From Shouchella xiaoxiensis (GTDB taxonomy: Bacteria > Bacillota > Bacilli > Bacillales > Bacillaceae_D), in the NCBI RefSeq assembly GCF_016907895.1, contig NZ_JAFBCV010000001.1, positions 310,001 to 374,000 of the forward strand: a stretch of 64,000 bases of DNA, written 5' to 3'. The notes below the pieces were generated by a model, which saw nothing but the letters and a program-made list of their open reading frames with translations, had not been told where the DNA came from and ran no database searches. Shown piece after piece: positions 9,241 to 17,604 of the stretch (the stretch's first letter is position 1; each line of letters starts with the position of its first letter). The position numbers were made by a program, and so were the translations under genes.

Positions 9241-10287
9241 TTAATTAGCGATTTCGCGGTTCCAGCGGTCAATCCACTGAGCAGACTGTTCATTAACAAA
9301 CTGCATATCAAGCAGCTTTAAGTCATTGATTGTTTCCTCGCCATACGTAATACCTTCCGCTTCTTCAGCAGATAACTCAACCGTCTGGTTTACAGGAGAA
9401 TCAATCTTTGCCTTTGCTGATGCTTCCTGAACTTCTGCACTGAGATGCCAGTTAATGAACGCTTCTGCTAGTTCCTGATTGTCGCTGCCTTCAACGACAT
9501 TAACGGTGTTTAATACGGCATAAGCACCTTCTTCTGGCGTCACAAACTGTGTGTTCGGTACGGCTGCGATTAAATCATTTAAGTACATTTCCATAAATGG
9601 ACCAGCAACAATTTCTCCTTGAGAAAACATGTTAACGAAATCAGATGTGCGGTCGTATTCTTTGACCACATTGCTTTTGAGTGCTGTTAATTCAGCAAAT
9701 GCGGCATCTTCGTTAAAGCTTTCTTCGCCAGCAACGGTGGATGCAGCGTCTAAAAACATCGGACCTGTTGTCGCTGTAATGTTTGGCAAAGTAATGTTAT
9801 TAGCAAGGGACTCATCCCATAAATCAGCCCAGCTTGCAATATCTGCATCAACTTCATCAGGATTATAAGCAATGCCGAATTGACCAACAGTATAAGCAGG
9901 TCCGTACTCTTCTCCGAGGGGAGCTTGTGCTAACTCATACAGGTCATCAATGTTCGGGATGTTGCTACGATCAATTGGTGCAAATAAGCCTTCATCGATG
10001 CCTTGTTGGGCATAATAGTCTGATAAGTAGATGACATCAATGTTAGCCGTTCCTTGACGGATGCGGTTTAAGCGTTCTGCATTGTTGCCGATGTCGACGA
10101 CAATATTGACGTTGTGTTCTTCTTCGAATGGAGCGTAGACTTCTTCATTAAAGAAATCTTCAGCAAACCCCCATGTTGAGACAACAAGATCCGTTGGTGC
10201 ATCTTCGCCGTTGCTTCCTGATTGTCCGCATGCACTAAGTGCCGCAACGCTTGCTGATAACAATGTGATCGTAGCTAGTTTTTTCAT
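9241..10287 (-). CDS. ABC transporter substrate-binding lipoprotein, PotD type
   Basis: A 348-residue binding protein with a lipobox (LSAC, Cys20). The mature start DLVVSTWGFAEDFFNEEVYAPFE is typical of PotD/FbpA-like folds, as are NAERLNRIRQG and YTVGQFGIAYNP. It is the first gene of the purine operon, 13 bases before the nucleoside hydrolase. PotD homologs bind polyamines, but nucleoside hydrolase and adenine deaminase as operon partners favour a purine nucleoside or base (inference). Confidence 0.88.
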   Translation of the reverse strand: MKKLATITLLSASVAALSACGQSGSNGEDAPTDLVVSTWGFAEDFFNEEVYAPFEEEHNVNIVVDIGNNAERLNRIRQGTANIDVIYLSDYYAQQGIDEGLFAPIDRSNIPNIDDLYELAQAPLGEEYGPAYTVGQFGIAYNPDEVDADIASWADLWDESLANNITLPNITATTGPMFLDAASTVAGEESFNEDAAFAELTALKSNVVKEYDRTSDFVNMFSQGEIVAGPFMEMYLNDLIAAVPNTQFVTPEEGAYAVLNTVNVVEGSDNQELAEAFINWHLSAEVQEASAKAKIDSPVNQTVELSAEEAEGITYGEETINDLKLLDMQFVNEQSAQWIDRWNREIAN

Positions 10288-10313
10288 TTCCTATTCCTCC
10301 AATTGTTTAGAAA

Positions 10314-10374
10314 GTAAAAAAGGAAGACACACCTGTAGCTGCGCAAAGGCACACTCTACAGACGCATCTTCCTT
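10314..10374 (-). terminator. Leader hairpin or terminator before the purine operon
   Basis: On the minus strand AAGGAAGA pairs with TCTTCCTT, an inner CTGTAG pairs with CTACAG, and a run of six T follows. It lies between the DUF2294-type gene and the binding protein, about 27 bases before the latter. It may simply end the upstream gene or act as an attenuator. I could not match the 160-base leader to a purine, preQ1 or ykkC riboswitch consensus. Confidence 0.65.
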
Positions 10375-10454
10375 GTGTAAACACGTAGAAAAGCAGTCTT
10401 TCATCTATCTAAATCCCAAACCAGAAACCTGTCCGGTTTGTCCATTTAGTCCAT

Positions 10455-10796
10455 TTAGTTTTCATGAAGCAGAAGATTCGTAACCGCCCATTGCGTATGG
10501 GCATCATAATCCCTTAATACAACATCAATAGCTCCGGGAAAGTGAGCTTCGAGCCGTTCGGCAAACTTGCGTTTATAAAGCAGAGAAAGATGAAAATCAA
10601 CCTCTAGCTTTAAAGAAGGAATCTCGCCTTCAAGCGCAATCGAGCGGGCTGCTCGTTTATGCTTCGCTTGAATCGTTACCATTTGATTGGCAACCGTTAC
10701 TTTTAACAGTGTTGTACCGACTCCAAACAACTCTTTCGATACATCATTATAAAGTTGAGCAAGAAGTTTTTTCGTTTCATTCGAATCTAGTATCAT
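10455..10796 (-). CDS. DUF2294-like small protein
   Basis: A 113-residue soluble protein of unknown function. The pattern LYNDVSKELFGVGTTLLKVTVANQMVTIQAK resembles DUF2294, a small family with an alpha/beta pattern and a conserved GxGP-like loop; this protein has GVGTT there, so the match is only moderate. The ATG at 10796 is preferred because AAGGTGATGAG precedes it; a longer frame starts at 10838. The gene has a good promoter with PurBox-like sites and lies upstream of the purine operon on the same strand. Confidence 0.6.
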   Translation of the reverse strand: MILDSNETKKLLAQLYNDVSKELFGVGTTLLKVTVANQMVTIQAKHKRAARSIALEGEIPSLKLEVDFHLSLLYKRKFAERLEAHFPGAIDVVLRDYDAHTQWAVTNLLLHEN

Positions 10797-10829
10797 CTCA
10801 TCACCTTTATATGAACAAGTTGTATCGCT

Positions 10830-10858
10830 ATTGTACATAAGATTATTCGGATGCGCAA
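10830..10858 (-). promoter_or_regulatory. SigA-type promoter of the DUF2294-like gene
   Basis: On the minus strand TTGCGC (-35, 10853-10858) and TACAAT (-10, 10830-10835) are separated by 17 bases. It lies 34 bases upstream of the chosen start. Confidence 0.6.
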
Positions 10859-10875
10859 TAGAAATGTTCGGAAAT
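10842..10875 (-). promoter_or_regulatory. Candidate PurBox (PurR-binding) pair
   Basis: At 10863-10875 the minus strand reads ATTTCCGAACATT, a full match to the Bacillus PurBox pattern AWWWCCGAACWWT. A second weaker copy, GCATCCGAATAAT, lies at 10842-10854 across the -35 element. Known PurBox pairs are inverted and about 16-17 bases apart; these are direct repeats 8 bases apart, which weakens the call. Control of purine transport by PurR would make sense here. Confidence 0.45.
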
Positions 10876-11039
10876 TAGGTGGTTATTTTTTATAAAGTGG
10901 CATTTGTTACTGTAAATATAAGTTAAGAGCGAACGATATTAATGGTGGAAGGGATAAATATTGTTGATATGCTTTTTTTTGATCACGTGAAAGTCGTTTC
11001 GTGTAAAATAAGTGCTACTAGAGAGAGCAGGTGATTAAA

Positions 11040-12521
11040 ATGAATGTAAAAGATGCACTTCAGCTTGGAGATTTGCAAAAAGCAAAAATCCTTGCCGGAG
11101 ATAAAGGGCTAGATCGAGTGATAAAAGCGGCAGAAGTGATGGAAGTTCCAGATATTAACGAGTGGCTTACGGAGGGCATTCTTATTATCTCTACATTTTA
11201 TTCCGTCAAGGACGATCCTGAAGCTCAGCTTAGTATGTTTAGAAAGTTGATTGAAGTAAATGGTGCCGGGTTAATTTTAAAAATGGGTAGGTACGTCCAT
11301 GAGCTACCCGAAGAAATGATGAGGCTAGCGAATGAAGAAAATATGCCAATCATGACGATACCTGTCAATGTTTCTTTCGTTCATTTATTAACGGTGCTGT
11401 TTGAATCGAAATTTAAAGAAGCGCAAACAGAAGAAGAAACGCTGCTTGAACAAATCTATCACTTGGGTGAAGTCGGCGATTTGCATGTATTCGTACAAGA
11501 GTTGGCAGAAATGACGAGCGGAAACATTGTTATTGAAGATAAGCATAACCGGTTACTTGCCTATGCCAACCAGAAGCCTTTTTCCGAAAGGCGAACATTT
11601 ACCTTGTTCTCTGAACCGAAGCGAAACTCCTCTCGCTCACAAACGACAATGCGCATTATGTTTAACCAGTATTCGGTTGTACTTGAGCTGCCACAGCAAG
11701 ACAAGCTTTGGCGAGCGGTTTTGCAAAAGGCATCAGCATTTTTAGAAGGAAAAATTACGTTTCTATTTGAAAAATGCGCTGGAAAAGTGAATAGACGTTT
11801 GGAACAAGATGAAAAACAGCTTAAAGAGTTTTTAACTAATCATTCAGACGTGATGTTACGGTATGGTGTTGTGGCTTGCAATCATGAGGCTTTTTCATTA
11901 ACCTACTCGCCATTACATCAAGCAATTTTCTTTTCAAATTTCTATTCATACGTCGAGAATCACTTACCTTCCTTTTTTTGCGTGCAAAAGCAAGAAACGA
12001 TTTACCTGCTTTACACACAAGAACGCTATCAAGCTAGAAGAGACATGATCTCTTCCATTCAGTTGTTGAAGGGCGAGCTGGTCATGAATATGGCGCTTCA
12101 TTTAAAGATGGGAATAAGTCCAGAGTACCAAGATCGGTCTTTGGTCGATCAAGCGTTTAGTGAAGCAAACACAGCCTCTAACTATACTGAACATACGGAC
12201 GGAATTACACTATACGAAGAAGTTGATTACAAGCAGATGATGACTAAGCTAGCGAATGAGCAGGAGGTAGAGCGATTTGCCGATAGAATGCTTCAACCTC
12301 TTATTGCGAGCCATACTAAGGATGAGGCGCTCTTGCAAACATTAATGATTTTTCTAAGGGAAAATGGAAATCATTCTAAAACGGCTGAGATGTTATACGT
12401 CCATCGCAGAACCTTAAAATATCGATTAGAAAAGATTGAACAGCGGATGATGTTGGATTTAAATGATAGTGAAAATCGTTTTCTCCTTTATTTTGCTTTG
12501 AAGATTAAAGGATTTTTGTAA
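11040..12521 (+). CDS. PucR-family transcriptional regulator
   Basis: A 493-residue cytoplasmic regulator. The N-terminal PucR domain (about residues 1-125) begins VKDALQLGDLQKAKILAG and includes VMEVPDINEWLTEGILIIST. The C-terminal helix-turn-helix (about 430-490) reads GNHSKTAEMLYVHRRTLKYRLEKI. The family includes the B. subtilis purine catabolism regulator PucR and other amino-acid or sugar-acid regulators. The ATG at 11040 is favoured over the GTG at 11031 because AGGTGA lies six bases upstream of it. It precedes and probably controls the next six genes. Purines or cyclic amides are possible ligands (inference). Confidence 0.9.
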   Translation: MNVKDALQLGDLQKAKILAGDKGLDRVIKAAEVMEVPDINEWLTEGILIISTFYSVKDDPEAQLSMFRKLIEVNGAGLILKMGRYVHELPEEMMRLANEENMPIMTIPVNVSFVHLLTVLFESKFKEAQTEEETLLEQIYHLGEVGDLHVFVQELAEMTSGNIVIEDKHNRLLAYANQKPFSERRTFTLFSEPKRNSSRSQTTMRIMFNQYSVVLELPQQDKLWRAVLQKASAFLEGKITFLFEKCAGKVNRRLEQDEKQLKEFLTNHSDVMLRYGVVACNHEAFSLTYSPLHQAIFFSNFYSYVENHLPSFFCVQKQETIYLLYTQERYQARRDMISSIQLLKGELVMNMALHLKMGISPEYQDRSLVDQAFSEANTASNYTEHTDGITLYEEVDYKQMMTKLANEQEVERFADRMLQPLIASHTKDEALLQTLMIFLRENGNHSKTAEMLYVHRRTLKYRLEKIEQRMMLDLNDSENRFLLYFALKIKGFL

Positions 12522-12589
12522 GGAAAGCTGACAGAACCCTTGTAGAAAAACGAAGCCACTAGCCATTTATTTAATAGAAGTGCTCAAAG

Positions 12590-12636
12590 TGTGCAGAAAA
12601 ACCAGAGTTGGTTTTGCACATATTGGGCATTTTTTT
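12590..12636 (+). terminator. Palindrome with T-run downstream of the PucR-type gene
   Basis: TGTGCA (12590-12595) pairs with TGCACA (12615-12620), and the inner ACCA/TGGT closes a GAGT loop; TATTGGGCATTTTTTT follows. The T-run is ten bases away from the stem, so it may be a terminator or an operator for the next operon. It lies about 60 bases before the racemase-like gene. Confidence 0.45.
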
Positions 12637-12678
12637 AATTGATCTGAAAATTTATAGTTTGATAAAAGGATGGGGGGC

Positions 12679-13335
12679 ATGAACATGCTAGGGATTATTA
12701 GGGTGTTAACAACTGAAGACAAGCAGTTATTGCAAGAACATTCAGTTCTATTAAATAAAAAGCAAGGCATCCTGTCTGAATCGCGCTGTATTCCTGATCA
12801 GCCTTATGGAATTTTCAATGAAGCAACGTACAACGTGGCTGAAGAAAAAATTGTTCAACTAGCGCATGACTGGGCAGCATCTCAAGAGATTGACGCCTTA
12901 ACAATTAGCTGCGCTGCTGATCCAGCTTTAGACCTTTGTCGAGAACGAATAGGACTGCCTATCATTGGTGCTGGTGAAGCTGGGGCACTGGAAGCTTGTA
13001 AACTTAGCGAGGCGGTTGGGGTATTAGGATTAACGCCAGAGGTGCCAAAGCGTATGCGTGACATCTTAGGGAAACGGTTGGTGGGACAGCTTGTCCCTGA
13101 GGAAGTAGTCAATACAACTGATTTATTAGAAGAAGATGCAATAGAGAAGGCAGTAGCAGCCGTCAAGCAGTTAATGGAGCAAGGTGCAGAAGTGATTCTG
13201 TTTGCTTGTACGGGCTTTTCAACCATTCATTTGAAAGAATCACTTCAAGAAGAAATTCACATACCGATTATTGATCTTGTTGAAGCTCAAGGTAGGGCAT
13301 ATCAAAACCATTTAGAAAGGAGGAATGGACGGTGA
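12679..13335 (+). CDS. Asp/Glu/hydantoin racemase family protein
   Basis: A cytoplasmic protein of about 218 residues. Two cysteines in typical positions, SCAADPALDL and FACTGFSTIH, correspond to the acid/base pair of cofactor-independent racemases. Between them GEAGALEACKLSEAVGVLGL is a common family motif. The start at 12679 sits after GGATGGGGGGC; an ATG at 12670 in the same frame is possible. The stop overlaps the GTG of the transporter. Amino-acid, hydantoin or allantoin racemase activity is possible; the substrate is unknown. Confidence 0.8.
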   Translation: MNMLGIIRVLTTEDKQLLQEHSVLLNKKQGILSESRCIPDQPYGIFNEATYNVAEEKIVQLAHDWAASQEIDALTISCAADPALDLCRERIGLPIIGAGEAGALEACKLSEAVGVLGLTPEVPKRMRDILGKRLVGQLVPEEVVNTTDLLEEDAIEKAVAAVKQLMEQGAEVILFACTGFSTIHLKESLQEEIHIPIIDLVEAQGRAYQNHLERRNGR

Positions 13336-14903
13336 AAGGACGCACATATGACTGGAGTTTAATTTTATTATCCGTTCTAATCGCCGTATTCGGCGCAATT
13401 ATCGGGATGCAAATTATTACGTCGCTTGGAGTGACGCCGAATACATCCATTATCGGAGCAATGGTCGCCATGCTCATTGCTCGAATACCCGCACAGCTGT
13501 TTTACCGCTATCGTAAATTAGAGACTCAAAACCTTGTGCAGACAACGATATCGTCTGCGACGTTCGGCGCAGCAAACAGCTTGCTCATTCCTATTGGTAT
13601 TCCATATGTAATGGGGTTGCCTGAACTAGTCATTCCGATGCTAATTGGTGCTAGTTTTGCACTTATTATCGACGCACTTATTCTTTATAAAGTATTTGAT
13701 TCGAAATTGTTTGGCGCGAATGAAGCGTGGCCATCAGGAGTTGCGACTGCAGAAGCATTACGGGCTGGAGATCAGGGAGGAAGTAAGGCGAAGTTTTTGG
13801 GGATTGGGATTGCCGGAGGGCTTGCAGGATCAGCAGCTGGAATTCCGATGTCTGCTTTAGGTGTAGCTTTTATAGGAAACATATGGGCTTTAACGATGTT
13901 CGGAATTGGGCTGTTAATAAATGGTTACTCCATTCCTTGGTTTAACATTGATATTAATGCGTACTACATTCCTCATGGCATGATGATCGGCGCAGGTCTT
14001 GTTGCTTTATTCCAATTTATTTCCGTTATTGTAAAAGGGCGGAGAAAAAGCGCGCCAAATGAGCCGAAGGATGAGGCTGCTCATACGTATACAAGAACCG
14101 AAACAGATGTAGCAAAAGGCTTTGGTTATGGTTTTCTGGCCTATGTTTTTGGAGCGATGCTCGTTGCGTTTCTTGCCGGATTATATAGTGATTTAAGCGT
14201 TGGTTTTCTCATTTTATTTATTGTTTATGCAGCGTTTGCAACACTTATATCGGAGATGATTGTTGGTGTTGCAGCAATGCACTCTGGCTGGTTCCCAGCA
14301 TTTGCTGTCACGCTAATTGTGTTATTAATTGGCATTATGATTGGTTTTCCTCCAGTTGCATTGGCACTTCTTACAGGTTATACAGCGGCAACTGGACCAG
14401 CATTCGCTGATTTTGGCTTTGATTTAAAAACCGGTTTTATCATTCGTGGACGGACTGATTGGAAGCAGGAGCTTCACGGACGACGCCTGCAGCTAAAAGC
14501 AGGCATGATCGGACTCGTCGTTGCCATTTTTATGGTGTTGTTTTTTCACGAAATGTATTTTTCGCAAGGTCTCTTCCCACCAGTTAACCATGTGTTTGCA
14601 GCGACAATTACGGATGGCATTGTTGGTGAGACTGGAAAATACTTGCTTATTTGGGCCATTCCCGGCGCTCTTATTCAGTTCATTGGAGGAGCTAAGAGGC
14701 AGCTTGGAATTATGTTAGCAACCGGCTTGCTCGTTATGAACCCTTGGGCTGGTTGGGCGGTTCTAGTTGGAATTACGGCTCGTGTCATTCTATTGAAGTG
14801 GAAAGGCAAAGAAGCGGAGTCCGCTATGTTTACAACAGCAGCTGGTTTTATTGCTGGGGATGCACTTTACAGCTTCTTTAGCTCCGTATTTAAAGCACGC
14901 TAA
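13332..14903 (+). CDS. OPT family transporter (oligopeptide / metal-chelate type)
   Basis: A 523-residue polytopic membrane protein with roughly 12-14 helices. The conserved OPT segment NEAWPSGVATAEALRAGDQG is near residue 130, followed by a glycine-rich helix (GIGIAGGLAGSAAGIPMSALG). OPT proteins take up oligopeptides, glutathione-like compounds or metal chelates by proton symport. The GTG overlaps the racemase stop (GTGA), so the two are coupled. It is the only transporter of this operon and probably imports the compound its neighbours degrade. Confidence 0.85.
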   Translation: MKGRTYDWSLILLSVLIAVFGAIIGMQIITSLGVTPNTSIIGAMVAMLIARIPAQLFYRYRKLETQNLVQTTISSATFGAANSLLIPIGIPYVMGLPELVIPMLIGASFALIIDALILYKVFDSKLFGANEAWPSGVATAEALRAGDQGGSKAKFLGIGIAGGLAGSAAGIPMSALGVAFIGNIWALTMFGIGLLINGYSIPWFNIDINAYYIPHGMMIGAGLVALFQFISVIVKGRRKSAPNEPKDEAAHTYTRTETDVAKGFGYGFLAYVFGAMLVAFLAGLYSDLSVGFLILFIVYAAFATLISEMIVGVAAMHSGWFPAFAVTLIVLLIGIMIGFPPVALALLTGYTAATGPAFADFGFDLKTGFIIRGRTDWKQELHGRRLQLKAGMIGLVVAIFMVLFFHEMYFSQGLFPPVNHVFAATITDGIVGETGKYLLIWAIPGALIQFIGGAKRQLGIMLATGLLVMNPWAGWAVLVGITARVILLKWKGKEAESAMFTTAAGFIAGDALYSFFSSVFKAR

Positions 14904-14925
14904 CGACGAAAAGGAGGAGAAAAAG

Positions 14926-15975
14926 ATGGGACGCACTTGGTTATCAGAAGAACAGGTTGAGCAAGCCGTCTACGGTGGCGCTATCCTTGGTGGAGGCGGT
15001 GGTGGCTGGATTAAGCAAGGGTTAGAAAATGGCAAAAAAGCACTTACAAAAGGCCGTGTAGAGCTTATAACGGTTGATGAGCTAAAGAACGCCGATAAAG
15101 CTGTTTGTGTCTCTCTTGTCGGAGCACCAGCAGCCAAAGAGCAATACGTTAGTGATGCGCAATTCTTCGATACGATCCAATTGATGCAAAGCAATTATCC
15201 AGAAAATATCGGAGCAATTATGACGAATGAAAACGGAGCGGCAACTACGGTAAATGGCTGGCTTCAAGCGGCTTTGTCCGGGCTGCCAGTACTGGATGCA
15301 CCTTGCAATGGACGTGCGCATCCAACCGGATCAATGGGGTCTCTCAATTTATCGGATATACCGAATTATGTCTCCTACCAAACCGCCGCTGGAGGGAAAG
15401 ACCAGCGAGCTGTGCGAGCGTTTATGAGTGGCGAGCTACAAACCGTTGGTGATGCCGTTCGAACGATGTCGGTGGCCGCTGGCGGAATGGTTGCTGTAGC
15501 CAGAAATCCTGTATCAATCGAGTATGTGAAGCAGAACGCCGCAGTCGGCGGAATCACACAAGCGATTGAGCTAGGAAGAACGTTTTTAAGTGAAGCAGTA
15601 GGTTTGAATAAAATTGAAGCTGTAACAACCTTCTTACAAGGACGAATTGTAAAGGTGGGAACAGTAAACGCCTTTCAGCTACATACAGCTGGTGGGTTTG
15701 ATGTTGGAACTTTAAGGGTTGATAACTGTGAGCTAACATTCTGGAATGAATTTATGACGATTGAGGAAAATGGCGAGCGGAAAGGGACTTTTCCCGATTT
15801 GATCATGACGTTTGATGTTCAATCAGGCGCACCAGTCGTTAGTGCTGAGATTCAAAACGGTCAACAGTTAGCTGTTGTATGCGTACCGAAAACTGAGTTG
15901 CTTTTAAGTTCGACGATGGAGAATCTAGCTTTATTAAGTACGATTGAACCGGTAATTCAAAAAAAGATTGTTTAA
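14926..15975 (+). CDS. DUF917 (S-methyl thiohydantoin desulfurase-like) protein
   Basis: A 349-residue cytoplasmic protein. The N-terminal ILGGGGGGWIKQG is the glycine-rich signature of DUF917, followed by the conserved MTNENGAATTVNGWL and DAPCNGRAHPTGSMG. Pfam links the family to S-methyl-thiohydantoin desulfurase, and members often sit beside hydantoinases. I chose the ATG at 14926 after AAGGAGGAGAAAAAG. A role in opening or desulfurising a hydantoin-like ring is inference from the family. Confidence 0.82.
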   Translation: MGRTWLSEEQVEQAVYGGAILGGGGGGWIKQGLENGKKALTKGRVELITVDELKNADKAVCVSLVGAPAAKEQYVSDAQFFDTIQLMQSNYPENIGAIMTNENGAATTVNGWLQAALSGLPVLDAPCNGRAHPTGSMGSLNLSDIPNYVSYQTAAGGKDQRAVRAFMSGELQTVGDAVRTMSVAAGGMVAVARNPVSIEYVKQNAAVGGITQAIELGRTFLSEAVGLNKIEAVTTFLQGRIVKVGTVNAFQLHTAGGFDVGTLRVDNCELTFWNEFMTIEENGERKGTFPDLIMTFDVQSGAPVVSAEIQNGQQLAVVCVPKTELLLSSTMENLALLSTIEPVIQKKIV

Positions 15976-15987
15976 GGAGAGTTTGAT

Positions 15988-16926
15988 ATGTCACTACTGC
16001 ATACGATGAATATACTTGAGAAGATGGATGATCCAGGAATAAATGGGGAGCAAATTGTCGCTTTGTTTGAATCATATCATGATGTCGAAGCTACATCGAC
16101 AACAGTTTCTGGCGAACAAGGATCAACTGATTTTGTGAAGATTGTCATTAAAGGATCACAAGGAAAAGAAAATGGCGGACAAGCTCCATCCTTTGGTATC
16201 GTTGGTAGACTTGGTGGTATTGGAGCTCGTCCAAGCCGAATCGGAATCGTGTCTGATGCTGATGGGGCAGTCGCGGCAGTTACAGCTGCTTTAAAGCTTG
16301 CCGAGATGGCGAAAAAAGGGGATCAGCTTCCTGGTGATGTGTATGTGACCACTCATATATGTCCAACTGCGCCAACCGTCCCTCATGAGCCGGTAGATTT
16401 TATGGGATCACCTGTAGACATACTGACGATGAATCAATATGAAGTGCTGCCAGAAATGGAGGCAATCGTTTCCATTGATACAACTAAAGGCAATAAAATT
16501 ATTAAAAACAAGGGAATTGCGATCTCTCCAACCGTTAAAGAAGGCTACATTTTACGCTTCAGTAACGACTTACTGCGCATCATGGAAATGACAACTGGGG
16601 AGCTTCCGTCCACGTTTGCAATTACAACGCAGGACATTACACCTTATGGAAACAATGTTTATCATATCAATTCGATCTTACAACCTGCCGTTGCAACAAA
16701 TGCTCCCGTTGTTGGTGTAGCCATTACAGCAGAGTCTGCTGTCCCTGGTTGTGGAACAGGAGCGAGCCACGAAATTGATATCGCTCAAGCTGTTCGCTTC
16801 TCCATTGAAGTAGCCAAAGAGTATACGGCGGGAACGACAACTTTTTATGACACGCAGGAGTTTGCGCATTTACAAAAGCTATACGGCTCAATGAATAAGC
16901 TACAAACGATGGGATTAAAGGATTAA
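15988..16926 (+). CDS. DUF1177 family protein
   Basis: A 312-residue cytoplasmic protein of an uncharacterised family. Visible motifs are GRLGGIGARPSRIGIVSDADGA, VTTHICPTAPTVPHEPVDFMGSP and AVPGCGTGASHEIDIAQAV. The acidic and histidine residues in these motifs, and the alpha/beta pattern, suggest a metal-dependent hydrolase-like fold (inference). The ATG follows AAGGAGAGTTTGAT. It ends one base before the AroM-family gene. Confidence 0.82.
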   Translation: MSLLHTMNILEKMDDPGINGEQIVALFESYHDVEATSTTVSGEQGSTDFVKIVIKGSQGKENGGQAPSFGIVGRLGGIGARPSRIGIVSDADGAVAAVTAALKLAEMAKKGDQLPGDVYVTTHICPTAPTVPHEPVDFMGSPVDILTMNQYEVLPEMEAIVSIDTTKGNKIIKNKGIAISPTVKEGYILRFSNDLLRIMEMTTGELPSTFAITTQDITPYGNNVYHINSILQPAVATNAPVVGVAITAESAVPGCGTGASHEIDIAQAVRFSIEVAKEYTAGTTTFYDTQEFAHLQKLYGSMNKLQTMGLKD

Positions 16927-16927
16927 G

Positions 16928-17581
16928 ATGAGAACAATCGGTTTGTTAACGATTGGACAATCACCGCGAATTGATATGACGCCAGAAATGGAGCGTTATT
17001 TGGAGGATGAGCTTGCATTTGTGGAAGCAGGGGCGCTTGATTCTCTAAGCCAAACAGAAATTGATGCACTTCAACCAGAAGAGCAGGAGACGACTTACAT
17101 TTCAAGACTTCGGAACGGCAGCAGTGCTGTTCTTTCAAAAGAAAAGATGCTACCCTATTTACAGTCGGAATTAACAAAGCTTGAAGAAAAAGCAGCGAGC
17201 ACGATTGTTGTTTGCACCGGCTCATTTCCGTCACTTGTTTATCAAAAACCTGTGTTATTTCCCGATAAGCTACTTGTGCACGTTGTTGAAGCGACAATTG
17301 GTCAAGGTACGCTCGGCACAATCATTCCGCTAGAAGAACAACGAGAGCAGCTTATTCAAAAATGGAATGGAAGGACGGTTCAAACGGCTGTAGCCAATCC
17401 GTACACTGATGAGAATGTGGATTCCGCTGCGACTGAATTAGCAAAAAAAGGCGTGTCCCTCATCGTCCTTGACTGTATGGGCTATACAAAAGCCCATAAG
17501 GAGCGCGTTCAAAAACAAGTCGATGTGCCAGTGATTTTGGCAAGAAGTATCGTGGCGCGGATTGCTGCTGAGCTTACTTAA
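16928..17581 (+). CDS. AroM family protein
   Basis: A 217-residue protein starting RTIGLLTIGQSPRIDMTPEM, the clear AroM-family signature. VVCTGSFPSL and VLDCMGYTKAH carry the two cysteines that match the catalytic pair of the Asp/Glu racemase superfamily. E. coli AroM has no established function. Here it is embedded in a degradation-like operon, one base after DUF1177, rather than with aromatic biosynthesis. A racemase, isomerase or decarboxylase role is possible. Confidence 0.85.
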   Translation: MRTIGLLTIGQSPRIDMTPEMERYLEDELAFVEAGALDSLSQTEIDALQPEEQETTYISRLRNGSSAVLSKEKMLPYLQSELTKLEEKAASTIVVCTGSFPSLVYQKPVLFPDKLLVHVVEATIGQGTLGTIIPLEEQREQLIQKWNGRTVQTAVANPYTDENVDSAATELAKKGVSLIVLDCMGYTKAHKERVQKQVDVPVILARSIVARIAAELT

Positions 17582-17604
17582 GGAATAGAGAAAGGGCGTT
17601 AGCA

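Noticed and set aside
9082-9321. Open frames on the plus strand inside the nucleoside hydrolase and binding-protein genes
   Set aside because: They are antisense shadows of well-supported genes and have no ribosome site or family match.
10288-10454. Purine (G-box), preQ1 or guanidine riboswitch before the purine operon
   Set aside because: None of the conserved core sequences of these classes could be found; only a terminator-like hairpin is supported.
16923-17321. A 132-codon minus-strand frame
   Set aside because: Antisense to the AroM-family gene, which has clear family motifs.
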